A stretch of DNA of 8,785 bases from an uncultured Flavobacteriales bacterium (GTDB taxonomy: Bacteria; Bacteroidota; Bacteroidia; Flavobacteriales; Crocinitomicaceae). The stretch covers positions 1 to 8,785 of the forward strand of contig CAMLDR010000171.1 in NCBI GenBank assembly GCA_946478775.1. Reading direction: 5' to 3'. Positions within the stretch are counted from its first letter, which is position 1; each line of letters begins with the position of its first letter. Below, one piece after another: positions 7,099 through 8,785 of the stretch. Under the pieces are notes generated by a model. That model worked only from the letters and a program-made list of their open reading frames with translations, did not search any database and was not told the origin of the DNA. The position numbers were made by a program, and so were the translations under genes.

Positions 7099-7305
7099 TT
7101 ATTTCGTCGAAATCAACAATTCACGGACATCTACATCTAATGCTTCTGCAACTTCAAATAGAGTTTCAATAGTCGGTTGCATTTGGTTTGTACACCATTT
7201 GGAAACCGTTGTTCGATTTTTACCCAAAGCTTCTGCCAACCAGTTGTTCGTTTTACCTTGCTCAGCTAAGACAGCTTTGATGCGATTCTGTGCTTTTTTA
7301 TCCAT
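7099..7305 (-). CDS. Small Cro/C1-type HTH transcriptional regulator
   Basis: 68 residues, almost entirely one XRE-family HTH domain. NWLAEALGKN (21-30) and RTTVSKWCTN (31-40) are the positioning and recognition helices, and QPTIETLFEVAEALDVDVRELL (43-64) is the typical closing segment. It is probably a DNA-binding repressor that controls this operon and perhaps the divergent gene at 7465. As the first gene of the operon it fits an autoregulator whose product keeps two potentially toxic downstream proteins low. The 56-nt gap after it contains a 4-bp CGAA/TTCG hairpin followed by six T on the transcript strand, too weak to call a terminator, though it might reduce read-through. The HTH family call is firm; the target is inferred. 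Confidence 0.92.
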   Translation of the reverse strand: MDKKAQNRIKAVLAEQGKTNNWLAEALGKNRTTVSKWCTNQMQPTIETLFEVAEALDVDVRELLISTK

Positions 7306-7331
7306 TTATTATGCTCTATAGATAGAATTTG

Positions 7332-7455
7332 AAGCAAAATAAGCATAATTCAACAATTGAAAAATCACAACTTTTAGCTTAAAACGGTTCTTTTGAATAT
7401 AAATAATCGTATTAATTTGCTTTAAAAGCATAAAATGAATATTTTTAAGCAAAAT
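7332..7455. promoter_or_regulatory. Candidate operator region with AAGCAWAA repeats
   Basis: The 159-nt divergent intergenic region carries AAGCAAAAT at 7332-7340 and 7447-7455, and AAGCATAA at 7341-7348 and 7426-7433, in mirrored order, plus an inverted TTTGCTT at 7416-7422 that makes GCTTT-A-AAAGC (7419-7429). A related TTTTA-GCT-TAAAA palindrome lies at 7372-7384. The HTH regulator gene starts 26 nt to the left and the unknown gene 9 nt to the right, so these are natural candidate operators. AT-rich DNA can give such words by chance, but four near-identical 8-9-mers in 124 nt is notable. Confidence 0.45.
7393..7419 (+). promoter_or_regulatory. Possible promoter of the 108-residue protein gene
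   Basis: TTG (7393-7395) followed after 16 nt by TTAATTTG (7412-7419) resembles the Bacteroidota TTG/TAnnTTTG promoter with one mismatch and a spacing slightly shorter than usual. The -7 element overlaps the GCTTT-A-AAAGC palindrome, so a protein bound there would block it. No matching candidate was found for the leftward operon. Confidence 0.3.
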
Positions 7456-7464
7456 TTATGAGCC

Positions 7465-7791
7465 ATGCAGAAAAAAACTCCAAAAAAGGTAATCATTCAA
7501 TTGATAAAAGACGATTTAAGACACCAACACACCGTTTTAGGTTTAAACCTGTTGGGGTTCGATCATGAGAATGGTATGTTGGATATTTCCCGATCCGTTT
7601 TCTCGCTAATGGGATTGAATCTGAACGATAGGCGATTGGACCATTTAACGGACGAGTATTGCGATCGTGCTTACCATGTTACCGAAATTGCATTCAATGA
7701 CAACGAATCTTTCGAACGGTTAGCAACTGAGATTTACAACTGGCTGGCTTTGGAACTCAAGAAGTATTTGAAGCAATTGAGTAAATCCTAA
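7465..7791 (+). CDS. Hypothetical protein, 108 residues
   Basis: I do not recognise a family. The protein is soluble, with no signal peptide, membrane segment or cysteine-pair motif. It begins with a basic stretch (MQKKTPKKV), has a central DHENGMLDISRSVFSLMGL (33-51) and YCDRAYHVTEIAF (65-77), and ends in a likely amphipathic helix (ATEIYNWLALELKKYLKQL). It is transcribed divergently from the HTH-led operon across a shared regulatory region with repeated elements, so it may be under the same regulator. Start: ATG 7465 is the first Met of the frame; an ATG at 7458 is in another frame and gives only 36 codons. It could be a small accessory protein of the neighbouring system or an unrelated gene. 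The gene itself is probable because of its length and position. Confidence 0.65.
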   Translation: MQKKTPKKVIIQLIKDDLRHQHTVLGLNLLGFDHENGMLDISRSVFSLMGLNLNDRRLDHLTDEYCDRAYHVTEIAFNDNESFERLATEIYNWLALELKKYLKQLSKS

Positions 7792-7823
7792 GTGTTCATA
7801 AATCTCATCATTGCATTTTTTTC

Positions 7824-8359
7824 TACTTGCACCACGTGTGCCGGGGCATCTGTATTTTTATTCCCTTTCGAAACCCGATTTTGAGAAATAAAATTCTATT
7901 TGCCCCAGGTTAGGTGGTGCAACTAATATTTTTTAACCTTGAAAATTGGTAAACTGCCTAATAAAAAGTTACTTGCCCCATGAAAGGTGGTGCAAGTAGA
8001 TTTTTATTCTGTTTTGAAAACGACTCTAAATGAATAAAATCATAACTGCCCACCAAATAGTGGGCAACTAATTTTTTATTACCGCTTTGAACCAAAAATT
8101 GCCTAAAAAAACACTAACTGCCCACTTGGAGGTGGGCAACTAACGTTTTATTATGGGTTGAACCCGAATTTGACCGAATAAAATGCTAACTGCCCACTAA
8201 ATGGTGGGCAACTAGTTTTTTATTATCCCTTTGAACCGAAAATTGCTTAAAAAAACGCTAACTGCCCACTTAGAGGTGGGCAACTAACTTTTTATTATGT
8301 TTTGACGCTAAATTTTGACCGAATAAAATGCTAACTGCCCACTAGTTGGTGGGCAGTTA
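7824..8359. repeat. Tandem array of eight hairpin repeats, period 72-74 bp
   Basis: Eight units start near 7824, 7897, 7969, 8043, 8115, 8187, 8259 and 8332. Units 4-8 share a perfect 7-bp stem TGCCCAC/GTGGGCA with a 6-nt loop (stems at 8047-8066, 8119-8138, 8191-8210, 8263-8282, 8336-8355). Units 2 and 3 use TTGCCCCA...TGGTGCAA with one fixed mismatch, and unit 1 is more diverged. Each unit is flanked by A-rich DNA on its left and T-rich DNA (TTTTTATTA) on its right, so each looks like a terminator. Linkers alternate: those entering units 5 and 7 resemble each other, and those entering 6 and 8 resemble each other, so the younger part grew as a roughly 145-bp dimer. No open reading frame runs through it. 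Function unknown: stacked terminators, a structured RNA, or a protein-binding array. Confidence 0.85.
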
Positions 8360-8368
8360 TTTTTTTTT
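8332..8368 (+). terminator. Intrinsic terminator formed by the last hairpin unit
   Basis: TAACTGCCCAC (8332-8342) pairs perfectly with GTGGGCAGTTA (8349-8359) over 11 bp with a 6-nt loop, followed directly by nine T (8360-8368). Units 4-7 keep only the inner 7 bp because their right arm ends GCAACTAA instead of GCAGTTA. This is the strongest hairpin of the array and a convincing terminator for anything transcribed rightward, including read-through from the gene ending at 7791. Confidence 0.8.
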
Positions 8369-8553
8369 GATCCAACTCTGCTAGTTGATCGACTTTATTC
8401 ACACTTGATTTTGGAATTCATCGGTGTTTTAACGAGTCGATTTAGTTTTCTTATTCGAGTCAATCCTACTACGAAACCGACTCGAACGTTGCAGAATAAT
8501 AGGTTCATCGATAGAAAAGTAAATTTTGGCTAGTCGGATCTTTCGATTCGTCA
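8369..8553. other. Non-coding segment rich in GTCG/TCGA words
   Basis: No reading frame of useful length on either strand. The stretch is dense in TCGA, GTCG and GAGTC and carries, at 8471-8483, the reverse complement of the GAGTCGGTTTCG core that occurs forward twice in the repeats that follow. It therefore looks like a degraded, partly inverted outlier of the same repeat family. No RNA gene is recognisable. Confidence 0.55.
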
Positions 8554-8785
8554 AGTCGAAAAGTAAGATTCGTCGAAATCGTTTCGAGTAGGAATCGAGT
8601 CGAAATTGAGTCGGTTTCGACTAGGCGTAACTATTGAAGTCTATTCGTCGATTGAAAAGAAAAGTTAGTCCAGTTGAAAAGTTGAATTGGGCTAGTCGAA
8701 AAGTAAGATTTGTCGAAATCAATTCGAGTCGGAATGGGTCGAAGTTGAGTCGGTTTCGACTAGACGTAACTATTGAAGTCTATTC
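8554..8785. repeat. Two direct copies of a 93-bp unit, 140-bp period, running off the end
   Basis: Copy 1 (8554-8646) and copy 2 (8694-8785) both begin AGTCGAAAAGTAAGATT and both end GTAACTATTGAAGTCTATTC, differing at only a few positions and by one deleted base. They are separated by 47 bp. A TCGAT-GAAAAG word precedes each copy, at 8507 and 8648, so the true period may be the whole 140 bp. Copy 2 reaches the last base of the window, so the array may continue. No coding potential is seen; the unit is made largely of TCGA/GTCG words with GAGTCGGTTTCG at 8608-8619 and 8747-8758. Confidence 0.85.

Noticed and set aside
7458..7568. Out-of-frame ATG giving a 36-codon peptide over the start of the 108-residue gene
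   Set aside because: It is short, has a strongly basic chance-like composition and overlaps a longer frame.
7824..8359. CRISPR array
   Set aside because: The segments between hairpins resemble each other in an ABAB pattern instead of being unique spacers, the repeats vary, and there are no cas genes.
7824..8359. Integron attC cassette array
   Set aside because: There are no reading frames between the repeats, no integrase, and the flanking words do not give a proper GTTRRRY core site.

Overview
The window looks like an AT-rich chromosome segment of a Bacteroidota bacterium, probably of the Flavobacteriales. Two proteins end in recognisable type IX secretion (T9SS type A) sorting domains and a third has a looser version. 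There are HYC_CC_PP-family proteins, which I know only from Bacteroidota. One promoter candidate fits the Bacteroidota pattern (TTG, about 20 nt, TAnnTTTG), and classical Shine-Dalgarno sites are largely absent. I cannot name a genus.

Positions 1-4221 are a metal-handling (probably copper) block. Two HYC_CC_PP genes diverge from a shared upstream region: one leaves the window on the minus strand, the other runs rightward. Then come four tightly packed plus-strand genes: a small lipoprotein with a heavy-metal-binding domain, a secreted thioredoxin-fold protein with a CGSC site, a secreted protein of unknown function, and a multicopper oxidase with all four copper motifs. Gaps and overlaps of 2, -14 and -19 nt indicate one transcript. 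The likely joint role is binding, redox handling and oxidation of copper in the envelope or at the cell surface. A strong hairpin between convergent genes (4241-4278) closes the block.

Positions 4277-7305 are a minus-strand operon of different character: a small Cro/C1-type HTH regulator, an MltR-like all-helical protein with an RNDAAH motif of HEPN-ribonuclease type, and a 688-residue protein with an N-terminal DUF4365 (PD-(D/E)XK-like nuclease) domain and a long helical, TPR-like body. Regulator, possible RNase and possible nuclease/sensor make this the best candidate for an uncharacterised defence or conflict system. That function is inferred from domains only. The 159-nt region upstream holds repeated AAGCAWAA elements, possibly the regulator's operators, and a divergent 108-residue protein of unknown function lies on its other side.

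Positions 7792-8785 contain no gene that I can support. First comes an array of eight imperfect hairpin repeats with a 72-74 bp period (7824-8359). Its last five units have clean stems, its linkers alternate in an ABAB pattern, and it ends in a perfect 11-bp terminator hairpin with a T-tract. Its core sequence recurs in the terminator at 4241-4278. After it lies a segment dense in GTCG/TCGA/GAGTC words with a 93-bp unit repeated 140 bp apart and running off the window end.
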